Positions 46,301 through 54,450 of a stretch of 64,000 nt of DNA are shown here, piece after piece. The translations under genes were made by a program, and so were the position numbers. Numbering within the stretch: position 1 is the first letter of the stretch; the number at the start of each line of letters is the position of its first letter. The notes beneath the pieces were generated by a model. The model made no database searches. It worked only from the letters and a program-made list of their open reading frames with translations, and was not told where the DNA came from. This DNA is from JANPCX01 sp050916095 (lineage in GTDB: Bacteria > Pseudomonadota > Gammaproteobacteria > Burkholderiales > Burkholderiaceae_C), in assembly GCA_050916095.1 (NCBI GenBank), contig CP050901.1, positions 2,604,001 through 2,668,000 of the forward strand, in the 5' to 3' direction.

Positions 46301-46943
46301 GCTCCCGCTGCTGCGCTTGTGTGGGATTGGCCAGGTCGGCTATCGAGCGGCGGTAGGCCACCAGGGCAGCATCGCTGGCACCCAGGGCCGCGCGGGCTTT
46401 CTCGGTAGCCTGGGCCAGCTCGGTGATGCGCTGCACCGCCTGCTGCTGTTGCCCCAGGGTTTGAATCTCGGTGCGGGCCGCTTGCACGGCACTGCGCAAA
46501 GAGGCTTCTTTGTTTTCCAACTGCTCGGTGGCAATGCCCAGCCGCCCCAGCTCACCGCGTGCCGCCGTCAAGGCTTCGCTCTTGGCCAAGAACTCGTTGC
46601 GGGCCAGCCGCACCGTGTCCTTGAGTTTTTCCAGTTGGCCGGTTTGGGTTCGGGTGGGTGGCCCGGTTGCAATCATCTCCTTCGTGAAGGCGTCCAGGTT
46701 GACTTTGGCCAGGCCCAAAGAACCACCCGCTGCGCCGGCCTCGTTCTTCAGCTCACGAAAGCGGTCTATCGCCGCCGACTGTGCGCCCAGCGCCCGCAGC
46801 TCACCGGCCAGCGCCTGTGCGCGTGCGGCCACGTCGCCATCAATGGACTTGTCCAGCTTCTCCAGCTCAGTGGTCAGGCGATTGATGCTTTCATCGCCTT
46901 GGGCATTGGCCAGTATGTCGAACTTGATTTTTGGATCAGCCAT
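43331..46943 (-). CDS. Phage tail tape-measure protein, split by a one-base frameshift
   Basis: About 1200 aa when joined. Starts 'MADPKIKFDILANAQGDESINRLTTELEKLDKSI'. A long coiled-coil part (to ~residue 300) leads to the TMP core ('FSNLSARIRLVTGDGAAFEAAMQGVYEVAKNTSSSLEGTATLFTRIA', 'GGVLRGEEFNSVMEQAPRLAQALA'). One hydrophobic Ala/Gly-rich stretch and a second coiled-coil region follow. The frame breaks in an A8 run (T8 at 44143-44150); with seven A it continues 'ELKKTADNYAQAWEVIRTS' into the second ORF, which ends '...LQELADARARSV'. Tape-measure proteins set tail length in long-tailed phages. No other tail gene is present in the element. Confidence 0.85.
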
Positions 46944-47223
46944 GGTGTGCGGGCTCCAGGTTGGGGGCTTCGTGGGATGCTGCGCGTGCTGGTGCAGGCG
47001 TCTGCACTGGTGCCGTCGCCATGTCGTTAAGGCAAACCCACAGACGCTCACAACGATCAATCGCTTGCAACAGTTCCCGCTCAATCAGTGGAAGCGGGCT
47101 GCGTTCATCGCCGCCAAGTTGCAGGACAACGAAGTGGGTGGCGTCAGCGATCTCGGTCAACAGGTCGCTCAGGTCTTTGGCCGCTTGAGCGGCTTGCTGG
47201 GGTGAGTGGCTTGAATGGTTCAT
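46936..47223 (-). CDS. Hypothetical protein upstream of tape measure
   Basis: 95 aa, helical ('AAKDLSDLLTEIADATHFVVLQL', 'LIERELLQAIDRCERLWVCLND'), with a disordered Pro/Ala tail. It overlaps both the preceding gene (ATGA at 47220-47223) and the tape-measure start by a few bases, so it is co-translated. Position just before a tape measure is where tail assembly chaperones normally lie, but no chaperone-type slippage pair was recognised. Confidence 0.6.
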   Translation of the reverse strand: MNHSSHSPQQAAQAAKDLSDLLTEIADATHFVVLQLGGDERSPLPLIERELLQAIDRCERLWVCLNDMATAPVQTPAPARAASHEAPNLEPAHHG

Positions 47224-47483
47224 GTGAGCCCCACTTTCGTGAGATGCGCCACCACCACCTTGAGTTGGTTCTCGATCACCTCGCAGCGGTCACGCTCCAT
47301 GCTTGCCACGTGGGTGAACAGATGGAATGGGTTGCTTTGGCCTTCAGCGGCTTGTTCGTGAGCCAAATAGTCGATCGCATCAGCGAGATAAAACAGCGCT
47401 GTGGTCACTTGGGGAAGTTCTTTTTGAATCGCATCCAGCGCTGCTGCCAGGTCGGTGTTTGGTACCAAAACAGTGGTTTTCAT
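47220..47483 (-). CDS. Hypothetical helical protein
   Basis: 87 aa ('MKTTVLVPNTDLAAALDAIQ'), two or three predicted helices with 'TALFYLADAIDYLAHEQ' and 'MERDRCEVIENQLKVVVAHL'. Its layout resembles the next 95-aa protein, so the two may be diverged paralogues. Four-base overlaps at both ends indicate translational coupling. Confidence 0.6.
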   Translation of the reverse strand: MKTTVLVPNTDLAAALDAIQKELPQVTTALFYLADAIDYLAHEQAAEGQSNPFHLFTHVASMERDRCEVIENQLKVVVAHLTKVGLT

Positions 47484-47902
47484 TCTTCTTCTCCATGCAG
47501 CAGCACGCCGCGTTGATAGTTGGCCCAGCCACTGAGCAAAATCAAACCTTCAATTTGGGTGAAGGCAGCACCCAGGGTGTAGAACAAGCCCGCTATGGAT
47601 TCCTTGCGCCCCAGAGTGCCAATGCCACCTTTGTCGAAGGCAGCTTCATAGGTCAACTCCTCGGCAATGGCATCGGCCACTTTGGCGCTGTTGCTGGCCA
47701 GGTACTGCGCCAAGTCGCTGCTGCCCTCCAGCCATCGCAGTTCGTCGGGCGAGAGGTTCGGTTCGGCCTTTTGGTATAGCGCCATCAACATGGAACAGGC
47801 GTCGAATGGTTCCTTGAAAGCGGGGGCTACATCGTCCTTGCTGGGGGCATTGCTGCCGGCTTGCTGCCCGTTGGGTTTGGCTCGGGTTTTGGTGGCGCTC
47901 AT
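47480..47902 (-). CDS. Hypothetical helical protein
   Basis: About 140 aa from the Met of MSATKTRAK, chosen because it overlaps the upstream stop by four bases. A basic N-terminal tail is followed by helices ('FDACSMLMALYQKAEPNLSPDELRWLEGSSDLAQYL', 'IAGLFYTLGAAFTQIEGLILL'). No family recognised. Part of the small-gene cassette before the tape measure. Confidence 0.6.
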   Translation of the reverse strand: MSATKTRAKPNGQQAGSNAPSKDDVAPAFKEPFDACSMLMALYQKAEPNLSPDELRWLEGSSDLAQYLASNSAKVADAIAEELTYEAAFDKGGIGTLGRKESIAGLFYTLGAAFTQIEGLILLSGWANYQRGVLLHGEEE

Positions 47903-48279
47903 GCTGCGGCCCTCCCTTGCACCAGGTCGCCCATGGCGGTGTCGGCCCACGCGCTTTGAGACTCGCGGGCTTTGGTTGCGGCCACGGCGGCTTTGCTGGC
48001 CTTGGCGAGGGCCTCGGCCAGGGCTTGGGCTTGCGGGGCGGTGAGGTGGCCGGTGAGCAAGATCGAACCTTGCCGCACGGTGATGCTCACGGCGCGGGGC
48101 TCGCCTTGTCGGCGCGAACTGGTGACGGTGGCGTCACCATCACCCAACATCAACACGCTGTGAACGTGGCGCGTGCGGGTGCTGGCGTGGCCACGAGGGC
48201 CGGTTGGGGATGCACCAAGGGGTGCGGAGGGACGTGGGGAGGTAGAGGGCGCGTGTGCGCCCATAGAGGTAACAGCCAT
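47899..48279 (-). CDS. Hypothetical protein, first gene of the tape-measure cassette
   Basis: About 126 aa from MAVTSMGAHAPS, preceded by AAGGAG nine bases upstream. A polar N-terminus is followed by 'AVSITVRQGSILLTGHLTAPQAQALAEALAKASKAAVAATKA', a strand-helix unit. A longer ORF runs through the structured leader (to 48675), but its upstream part has unlikely composition and the clear ribosome site argues for the shorter form. Confidence 0.6.
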   Translation of the reverse strand: MAVTSMGAHAPSTSPRPSAPLGASPTGPRGHASTRTRHVHSVLMLGDGDATVTSSRRQGEPRAVSITVRQGSILLTGHLTAPQAQALAEALAKASKAAVAATKARESQSAWADTAMGDLVQGRAAA

Positions 48280-48599
48280 GGTTGGCTCCTTGTTTACGGT
48301 CAAGACAACCGCACCCCTCGCTTCCAAACGAGGGTGGCGGGCCAAAGCGGGATTGGAAGACCAGAAACAAGGCACTGGCGAGCCCGCGAAGGCTCTCCCA
48401 CCCGGCCCGCCATAAACATGGAGTCCAAGGTGTGACGCGCAAAAAAGGCCGCTCTTTTTGAGGCGGCCGCGCGCCTTGTTTGCAGGGCTTCCAAACCCTA
48501 CCCCTGATGTGCAGAGGCGTGCGCAGTCTACCCCACGCAAAACAGGCGCGGCAAACAAAGCCACTCCACCTTGCACCAGGTGATTGAACGAAGCCGCCA
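48280..48599 (-). ncRNA. Structured leader region, candidate regulatory RNA
   Basis: 320 bp with no supported gene. On the minus strand CACCCTCG...CGAGGGGTG (about 48313-48336) and GAGCC-TTCGCG-GGCTC (about 48379-48396) form GC-rich hairpins; a G+C stem with a T5-T6 tract lies near 48440-48470. In P4-like satellites a processed immunity RNA is made from the leader of the replication operon. The position here is comparable, but the match is only by layout. Confidence 0.35.
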
Positions 48600-48818
48600 T
48601 CACTCGGGGGCTCCCATCTGTCGCAGCAGCCGCGACACGCTGGCCAGGTCGGGCAGCTCGCGTGTCATGCCCCAACGGCTAAGAAGGTAATACCGCGTGC
48701 CGTCCGTCTCGGTCATGGTGTGCAAGCCCCACCCCATCAGCGCAGCACGCGCCCGCAAAGTGGCCAGGGCTTTTTCATGTGCAGGCGTCTGCACTGAAAG
48801 CGAAGCTAAGCAGCTCAC
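48600..48818 (-). CDS. Hypothetical protein, satellite element
   Basis: 72 aa ('MSCLASLSVQTPAHEKALATLRARAALMGWGLHTM...TRYYLLSRWGMTRELPDLASVSRLLRQMG'), resembling small proteins of prophage regions that contain a short beta-hairpin then a helix. Four-base ATGA overlap with the preceding gene. Function unknown. Confidence 0.6.
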   Translation of the reverse strand: MSCLASLSVQTPAHEKALATLRARAALMGWGLHTMTETDGTRYYLLSRWGMTRELPDLASVSRLLRQMGAPE

Positions 48819-49141
48819 TTCCAGCCCCCCGGCAAAGGCCCAATGTCTTGCAGCAGATTTGGGTATGTTCGGGCTGGGTCGAACTCGAACAAGTCCACCG
48901 GCTTGGTGGCAAGCATTAGTTCACCAGTAGAAACACACCGCACGTGAAGGCTGGAAAAACCACCCTCAAAGATCAGCTTGGTGAGGTATTGACTACTACA
49001 ACCAGAATTCGGAAACCCCCAGCGAAATCCCAGCGGCTCTTGGTTCGATCTGGATTGAACCTGGAGCGCCGCCTCGCGCAGCAAATCGGGATAGCCAGCA
49101 GCCACCACCAGGGCCGGGGGCATGAGCCGATGCGGACTCAT
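48815..49141 (-). CDS. Hypothetical protein, satellite element
   Basis: 108 aa, no recognised domain; contains several aromatic residues and one short hydrophobic strand region ('SSLHVRCVSTGELMLATK'). Starts within the last bases of the alpA-like gene (overlap 49138-49141). Part of the alpA operon. Confidence 0.55.
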   Translation of the reverse strand: MSPHRLMPPALVVAAGYPDLLREAALQVQSRSNQEPLGFRWGFPNSGCSSQYLTKLIFEGGFSSLHVRCVSTGELMLATKPVDLFEFDPARTYPNLLQDIGPLPGGWK

Positions 49142-49422
49142 CTGGCAACTCCCGTGACCACTACGGGCCGCGCATCAATCCAGGCGTCAATCTCGTGCTC
49201 GTGCCAGGCAACGGCACGCCCACCAATTTGAACTGGCGACGGGAACGTGCCGCTTTTGGCTCCAGCGTAGATCGAACTTTTACCGAGGCCAGTTCGTCGC
49301 ATGACTTCGGACAGTCGCAAGAGCAAGCGGCGGCGATTGGTGTCAGCTTGTTGCTTGACGGGCAGCGCGGCGTGCAGTTGATGCACGTGGCTGGTGGGAA
49401 GTTGGTCTGAAGAAGTGCTCAT
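49138..49422 (-). CDS. AlpA-family phage regulatory protein
   Basis: About 94 aa from MSTSSDQLP. The C-terminal part has the AlpA/MerR-like winged helix: 'LLLRLSEVMRRTGLGKSSIYAGAKSGTFPSPVQIGGRAVAWHEHEIDAWIDARP'. AlpA proteins activate excision and replication genes of CP4-57/P4-type elements. An upstream Met at 49482 is possible, but the residues before MSTSSDQ are not conserved in such proteins. Confidence 0.88.
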   Translation of the reverse strand: MSTSSDQLPTSHVHQLHAALPVKQQADTNRRRLLLRLSEVMRRTGLGKSSIYAGAKSGTFPSPVQIGGRAVAWHEHEIDAWIDARPVVVTGVAR

Positions 49423-49580
49423 GGACTCGTTCCGGTTTGTTGGGGTGCCGGTCGAGACTTTGAGCCGCGCCATTTGGCGCACGCCACTTTGAAAGTGGCG
49501 TCGATACAGAGAAGCCTTGGTTTACAAGGGTTTGGAGAGCGTTAAGGATCGACGACCTACGCCAAGTGGTGCGCCATCTT

Positions 49581-50231
49581 TCACCTACTTTCTTTCGTTT
49601 TCCAACCAAGTACCACCCCATCAATGGACGGTTTTTTCTTCTCGGCCAGCTCAGCGGCAGTGCGGCGGTTTTGAATGGTTCTCTCGGGGACACCAATTTC
49701 AAGAGACAAAGCCTTTAACCATGGGGTGCCGGGCTTTTCACGCTCACGAATCAAGTCCAGCAGTAGCTTTCCACGGTACGGGTCTTTCTGCTTTGGCGAA
49801 GCTTTCTTTGGTGCTTCGGCACCTACATCAGCAGGTGGCACCCAACCAAAAACGGCTACTGCGTCGGCCTTGGTTATGCGAACTCCGTGTGCGCCTTGGT
49901 AGGTCAACTCCGGCTTGTCACGCCTGCACCAGCAGTAGCGCAACCACTGCAACAATGTCAGTTCGGGAAGCGTCATGTCCTGCCAAAAAATATGCTTAGA
50001 GGTTCGTTCGATGAGCCTTGGCAACACATTTGGCCGACATTGATACAGGGCTGTTTGGCTGTTCGGCTTCTCCAGCTCAGTCAACACAGCGTCGGCCACC
50101 TCTTTGAGGGGGAGCGTTGTTTCACGCATGTGCTGTGTGATGACATCACCCAGCGCCACAAGATCAGCATCGGTAATTTGTGCTGCCCTTCGCCGTTTCA
50201 GTTGCTCAACAACCGACACGGCCACCGTCAC
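49581..50231 (-). CDS. Putative DNA-binding protein, satellite element
   Basis: 216 aa. The C-terminal region 'PWLKALSLEIGVPERTIQNRRTAAELAEKK' looks like a helix-turn-helix. The N-terminal half is helical with a Trp/Cys-rich segment ('LLQWLRYCWCRRDKPELTYQGAHGV'). Overlaps the upstream membrane-protein gene by four bases. No specific family recalled. Confidence 0.6.
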   Translation of the reverse strand: MTVAVSVVEQLKRRRAAQITDADLVALGDVITQHMRETTLPLKEVADAVLTELEKPNSQTALYQCRPNVLPRLIERTSKHIFWQDMTLPELTLLQWLRYCWCRRDKPELTYQGAHGVRITKADAVAVFGWVPPADVGAEAPKKASPKQKDPYRGKLLLDLIREREKPGTPWLKALSLEIGVPERTIQNRRTAAELAEKKKPSIDGVVLGWKTKESR

Positions 50232-50416
50232 CGCTCACCCCACACCAGCGAGCAAACCCCCAGCAGCCACCCGAGCCCAGCAAGCGCGACACCGCTGGCC
50301 AGCGAGCCCACAACCACGGTGCCCACTGTGTGCCCGTTGAAAAACGGGGCCAGAAAAAAAAGCCCGGCCAACGCTACAGCGATGCCCAGGCGAACTAGGA
50401 AAGTGGAAACGTTCAT
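50228..50416 (-). CDS. Small two-helix membrane protein
   Basis: About 62 aa from MNVSTFLVRL. Two hydrophobic segments ('LGIAVALAGLFFLAPFF' and 'VVVGSLASGVALAGLGWLLGV') separated by 'NGHTVGT'. Longer ORF to 50476 is possible but less natural. Could be a holin-like or exclusion protein; nothing supports one over the other. Confidence 0.55.
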   Translation of the reverse strand: MNVSTFLVRLGIAVALAGLFFLAPFFNGHTVGTVVVGSLASGVALAGLGWLLGVCSLVWGER

Positions 50417-50539
50417 TGCACACCCCTCTGCGCAGCCCCTTGAAACGAAGGCTGCGCAAGATGGCAAGGGGGCCATGGTTCGCCTTTGGGGATCAGCCTC
50501 AGGCTATGCGCAGCAAACCGATGATAACGGCCTGGTGGC

Positions 50540-51109
50540 TCAGTGCGTGAGCCACTCAGCCGGAAAGGGTTCTTTGGCTGCGATGCAGTACCAAACATCC
50601 CCCGATAGCAGTTCATCATCAGCCAGGCATGTGCCAGTGTGGCCGGTGGTTTGGCTGGTTTCTTGATCGCCCTGCACAGCTCTGATGAAGTCGGCACACA
50701 GGGCATCCATCACTTCGGGGTGCAACAACACGCGCTTGCGTGCTGCCTTGGGTACATCACGCATGGCTTGGCGCAACTCGCCCTCCACCAGGTGCAGCAT
50801 GCCCGCCTTCAAGGCGCTTTCAGCCACGGGCCACAAGGTGTGAACACGCTGGATGGCAGCAGCAGCGGATGAACCCGCAGCAACCTGACCACGCGGCCTG
50901 TTGTCGCGCAACGGGTTGGTGTCTTTGCGCATGGCCACGTTCAGGTGGTTGTCGCGCCAGGCCATGGCCGCTTCAAGGCTGTGCGTGGGCATGCCCTTGC
51001 GCTTGGCGCGACTGACGGCAGATTTGTCCAAGCCCAGCAGGCGGGCCAGCTCGGCATCGTTGCGCACTGGTGTGCTTGCGGCTGTGGTGGTTGCGTTGGT
51101 GTTGACCAT
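50540..51109 (-). CDS. Helix-turn-helix protein, possibly small-terminase-like
   Basis: About 189 aa from MVNTNATTT. An N-terminal helix-turn-helix is visible ('RNDAELARLLGLDKSAVSRAKRKGMPTHSLEAAMAWRDNHLN'), of the type seen in Nu1-like small terminase subunits and related phage DNA-binding proteins. The rest is helical ('AESALKAGMLHLVEGELRQAMRDVPKAARKRVLLHPEVMDALCADFIRA'). If it is a small terminase, the element could direct its own packaging by a helper; that is inference. Confidence 0.6.
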   Translation of the reverse strand: MVNTNATTTAASTPVRNDAELARLLGLDKSAVSRAKRKGMPTHSLEAAMAWRDNHLNVAMRKDTNPLRDNRPRGQVAAGSSAAAAIQRVHTLWPVAESALKAGMLHLVEGELRQAMRDVPKAARKRVLLHPEVMDALCADFIRAVQGDQETSQTTGHTGTCLADDELLSGDVWYCIAAKEPFPAEWLTH

Positions 51110-51897
51110 GAGTTGCTCCGTTGTTGGCGCGTGCAATGTAACCACCACCGCCCAATTCAGTAAAACTCTTTTTTGCGCCGGGCGCGGTGGGGGTGGCCGG
51201 GGAATCTCCCCCTCGCGCCCGCTTCGTCCACAGCAGTTCACAGGCATCCAAGCACCAGGGCAAGGGCGGCGCAGGCTGGCAGGGGCACCGCAAGGGCATC
51301 ACCGAAGCACACCCCGCCATAGGCAGCACCTATGCCCAAACCGTTGCCTGGTTGACCAATTCCCAGGGCCACCCACTGGTGAAACGACGCAGGTCGAATC
51401 ACCCGTATCGGAAACCCGCCCAGGAGTACCTAATGGGGGGGTACCCCCTCGGCCATGGCATGGGTGGCGAACGATGAACAACAACCAGTTGGAGCGGCAA
51501 GGCATAGAAGATGAATGATTGAAATTCTTCTTCTACTACTACTTGTCCCCTCGTCACCATCCCAGCACCGCCCCGTCCCCACTGTTGTCCCCGCTGCCTT
51601 CGCTACCCGAAAACCCAGCATTCACCGGGTGTTGCGCCCGGTGGCGGTGGCTTGGTGCTGTCATCCCCGCCCCCTCGTGTACGCCGCCAGGTTTTTACCT
51701 GGTGCTCAAACCGACAAAACCGCGCGCGAAAGTGAATCTCTCCCGCCGCCACCCCCGGCCCGGTCGCAATTGCCCAAGGCCGCCCACCCATCGGCAACCC
51801 GCAGCGCATGCATCACCGGCCAGCACACAAGGCCAAGCCAGAATGACAGCGCCCGGCACAAGGCCGGGCGGTGGGTCGCGGAGGGTGGTGGTGGTTG
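51110..51897. other. Gene-poor interval between HTH gene and integrase
   Basis: 788 bp. ORFs on both strands exist but have the composition of shadows. Hairpins GCCCGGC-ACAAG-GCCGGGC (51851-51869), just after the integrase stop, and CACCGGG-TGTTGCG-CCCGGTG (about 51627-51647) are visible and may end transcription. It probably carries the promoter for the downstream minus-strand operon. Confidence 0.45.
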
Positions 51898-53199
51898 TCA
51901 GCCGGTGCGCTCACGCAGCGGCACCACCTCACCGCCTTTGCGCAGGCGGTCAAGGTAGTCGGCCCATGTTTGCATCATGGTGCGGCGTTGCGGCAGAAAA
52001 TCGGTTCGGTTGTAGGCGCGGCCCAGAGCGTCGGGTACCGCATGGGCCAGTTGGGCCTCGATAACAGCCGCATCCACGTTCAAGTTCTGAGCCAGCATGG
52101 TGCGGGCGGTGGCCCTGAAGCCGTGGCCGGTCATTTCATCCTTGGGAAAGCCCATGCGCCGCAGCGCGGCCAGCACCGCAGCATCTGACATAGGTCGGTC
52201 TTTGCTGCGCAAACTGGGGAACAGGTAGCGCCCTGCCCCAGTAAGCAATTGCAGCTCACTCAGGACAGCCACCGCCTGCGTGCACAGGGGCACGAAGTGC
52301 GGCACACCGCTGGCCTTGCCTTTTTTGGTGCGTTTCATGCGGTGGCTGGGGATCGTCCACATGGCTTCTTCCAAATTGATTTCATCCCACTCGGCCTGCC
52401 TCAACTCGCCGGGGCGCTGAAACAACATGGGTGCCAATGCCAACGCTGCCCGAGTGACTGGGTGCCCTTTGTAGGCTTCAATGGCACGCAGCAGCTCGCC
52501 CACACGCTTGGGATCGGTCACTGCGGCATGGTGGCCACTGGTCATAGGGGTAAGGGCTTCGCGCAGATCGGCTGACGGGTCACGTTCACACAAACCTTCA
52601 TGGGTTGCAATGGCGTAGCGGAACACCTGACCGCAGGCGTCTTTGATGCGGTGCGCAGTTTCAATAGCCCCCCTCGACTCGACACGACGCAGGCACGCCA
52701 GCAGTTCTGGGGCTTTGATTTCGCCAATTGGCCTGCGCCCCAGGTAGGGAAACACGTCTTGCTCAAAGCGAATGCGAGTGCGCTCGGCATGCCCCTCGCT
52801 CACCTTGGGCATGTGCTTGGTCGCCAGCCATTCACGGGCGATGGCTTCAAACGAACCAGATGCAGGCATACCCTTGTCAGCCAAGCGGCTTTCCTCGCGC
52901 AATCTGGCGGCCTCCAGCTTGGCAGCTTGACGCACCTTACTGGGGTCTTTGCCATCGCTCACCAGTCTGCGGGCTTCGTCGGCTTTTTTGCGAGCCAGCG
53001 CCAAGCCGGTGTCCGGGTAGGTGCCCAGGCTCAGGTTTTTGCGGACACCGGCAATCGTGTAGTCCAAGCGCCAGCCATGCGAGCCGCCCTTAACGAACAG
53101 CCGCAGGTAAAGCCCATCACCATCACTCAACCGTTTGCGAGGGTCGCCGGGCTTGATGCTGCGAATCGTCACATCGCCAGGAATGAGGTCGCGTGCCAT
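51898..53199 (-). CDS. Tyrosine integrase (P4/DUF4102 type)
   Basis: 433 aa. N-terminal arm-binding domain ('TIRSIKPGDPRKRLSDGDGLYLRLFVKGGSHGWRLDYTIAGVRKNLSLGTYPDTGLALARKKADEAR'), SAM-like core-binding domain, then catalytic residues: Arg in 'QRPGELRQAEWDEI', H-x-x-R in 'GHGFRATARTML', His in 'QLAHAVPDALG' and Tyr in 'AYNRTDFLPQRRTMMQTWADYLD'. It lies 170 bp from the tmRNA 3' end, the usual target of this class. A GTTCCTGC-type repeat overlaps its start codon, suggesting autoregulation. Confidence 0.95.
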   Translation of the reverse strand: MARDLIPGDVTIRSIKPGDPRKRLSDGDGLYLRLFVKGGSHGWRLDYTIAGVRKNLSLGTYPDTGLALARKKADEARRLVSDGKDPSKVRQAAKLEAARLREESRLADKGMPASGSFEAIAREWLATKHMPKVSEGHAERTRIRFEQDVFPYLGRRPIGEIKAPELLACLRRVESRGAIETAHRIKDACGQVFRYAIATHEGLCERDPSADLREALTPMTSGHHAAVTDPKRVGELLRAIEAYKGHPVTRAALALAPMLFQRPGELRQAEWDEINLEEAMWTIPSHRMKRTKKGKASGVPHFVPLCTQAVAVLSELQLLTGAGRYLFPSLRSKDRPMSDAAVLAALRRMGFPKDEMTGHGFRATARTMLAQNLNVDAAVIEAQLAHAVPDALGRAYNRTDFLPQRRTMMQTWADYLDRLRKGGEVVPLRERTG

Positions 53200-53289
53200 G
53201 CAGGAACTTTCAAAGTGCAGGAGCCCGAATTATGGGGTTCCTGCGAGAGTTCCTGCTTCAAGGCGCGGATGCTGGCGGAAGTTCCTGCA
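53199..53289. promoter_or_regulatory. Right-end integrase arm-type repeats
   Basis: GTTCCTGC occurs at 53237-53244, 53249-53256 and 53281-53288, with an inverted copy GCAGGAAC at 53200-53207. The 53237/53249 pair has the same 12-bp spacing as the left-end pair at 38923/38935. Confidence 0.65.
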
Positions 53290-53302
53290 CTTATGCGGAC
53301 AA

Positions 53303-53337
53303 TAAAAAAGCCCAAGTCGTTGATTTACATGGGCTTT
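53303..53337 (-). terminator. Rho-independent terminator of tmRNA
   Basis: Minus strand AAAGCCCA...TGGGCTTTTTTATT: an eight-base stem and T-run about 35-65 bp downstream of the tmRNA 3' end. Confidence 0.7.
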
Positions 53338-53370
53338 CTGTACCTCTATGGACCCTCTCGGACCCTCATC

Positions 53371-53740
53371 TGGTGGAGCTGGCGGGAATCGAACCCGCGT
53401 CCGCAAGCCATCATCGGGCAGTTCTACATGCGTAGCTGACTGATTTGATTTTTGAGGTTGGTATCGCGCAGCAGCACGCTACACCCGCCCCTAGTCACTT
53501 GATTTAAGCCTGTGCTGAATGACGCAACCCAGGACGAGCCCATGTGTTTGACTTCGCAGCGTTTGGGTTGCCCCTCACGCCCAGCCCATCGGCCAACTGT
53601 TGCGAAGGTCACCGGTTTTAAGCGGCGACTTGGTAGTGACTGTCGTTTGCAGTTACAAGTATCCAGTGGATTTACGAGCGTACTGGTGCTCGGCATGCCC
53701 TGTTCCAACTCCGCACCCACGTCGAAGCCAAGTCAGCCCC
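53371..53740 (-). ncRNA. ssrA: Transfer-messenger RNA (tmRNA)
   Basis: About 370 nt. The 5' end GGGGCTGACTTGGCTTCGAC and 3' end ...GGTTCGATTCCCGCCAGCTCCACCA (T-arm and acceptor with encoded CCA) are the classic tRNA-like halves. The tag frame is on the minus strand at 53650-53618: GCAAACGACAGT... reads ANDSHYQVAA then TAA. tmRNA with SmpB rescues stalled ribosomes and tags the peptide for proteolysis. It is the integration target of the neighbouring element, which leaves the 3' end intact. Confidence 0.96.
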
Positions 53741-53754
53741 AGGAAGCGAGTAGT

Positions 53755-54450
53755 TTAGGGCAATCGCAACAACTTCAAGAGATCTTGAGGTTGATGGAGG
53801 AAATGATCCGCATGCCAGTCGTGCACTGATTCACCCTTGCCAAGATAGCCCCATGCTGCAGCAGCGGTTTGCATGCCAGCGGCTTTGCCGGCTTGAACAT
53901 CCCGCAAATCATCACCCACGTAGAGGCAGCGGCTGGTCTGCACTTGAATTCGCTCGGCCGCTTCGATCAGCGGCGCGGGATGAGGCTTGGCATGGGCGGT
54001 TGTATCACCACAAACCAAAACCGCAGACGCGCGACACAAGCCCAAGGCGCTGACCAAGGGCTCGGCATACCGAGCTATCTTGTTAGTGACGATTCCCCAC
54101 ACGACGCCCGATTGCGTGAGCTTTTGTAGCACGGGCTGCATGTCCAAAAACACGGTGGTTTCTCGGGTGAGTCGTTCTTCATAGCGGTGCAAAAACTCAT
54201 CGCGCAGCGCCATGAAATCAGCATCTCCCGGATGCACCTGCAGCGCAACTCCCACCATGCCTCGTGCGCCGCTTCCCACCATGGGGCGCAGCATCGCGTA
54301 AGGCAAAGGGTCAAGGCCACGGGAAACCCGCATGTCGTTGGCCGCACCTGCAAGGTCGGGGGCACTGTCTACCAAGGTGCCGTCTAGATCGAACAGAACG
54401 GCGGAAAAACTCACGTCGGCGGACAATGACATCACAGCGGTCGCCGACAT
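53755..54450 (-). CDS. gph: Phosphoglycolate phosphatase
   Basis: 231 aa HAD-superfamily hydrolase. Motif I 'VLFDLDGTLVDSAPDL', motif II 'GIVTNK', Lys 'HAKPHPAPL' (motif III) and 'YVGDDLRDVQAGKAAGM' (motif IV) are all present, as is the helical cap. The position after ubiG matches the usual ubiG-gph order. It hydrolyses 2-phosphoglycolate arising from DNA repair. The start overlaps the ubiG 3' end by 19 bp; an internal Met (MSLSADVS) is possible. Confidence 0.92.
   Translation of the reverse strand: MSATAVMSLSADVSFSAVLFDLDGTLVDSAPDLAGAANDMRVSRGLDPLPYAMLRPMVGSGARGMVGVALQVHPGDADFMALRDEFLHRYEERLTRETTVFLDMQPVLQKLTQSGVVWGIVTNKIARYAEPLVSALGLCRASAVLVCGDTTAHAKPHPAPLIEAAERIQVQTSRCLYVGDDLRDVQAGKAAGMQTAAAAWGYLGKGESVHDWHADHFLHQPQDLLKLLRLP

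Larger units (their letters stand above)
38871..53371. mobile_element. Integrated satellite-like element at the tmRNA 3' end (approximate left edge)
   Basis: About 14.5 kb, all main genes on the minus strand: tyrosine integrase next to ssrA, DNA-binding proteins, AlpA regulator, small overlapping genes, tape-measure protein, PriCT/DUF927 primase-helicase and a HTH protein. Paired GTTCCTGC repeats lie at both ends. There are no capsid, portal, terminase large subunit, baseplate or lysis genes. The right edge is set by the tmRNA 3' end. The left edge is inferred from the arm repeats; no exact duplicate of the tmRNA end was found there. Confidence 0.75.

Noticed and set aside
51187..51518. Short plus-strand ORFs before the integrase
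   Set aside because: Low-complexity, no ribosome site, opposite to all other genes of the element.
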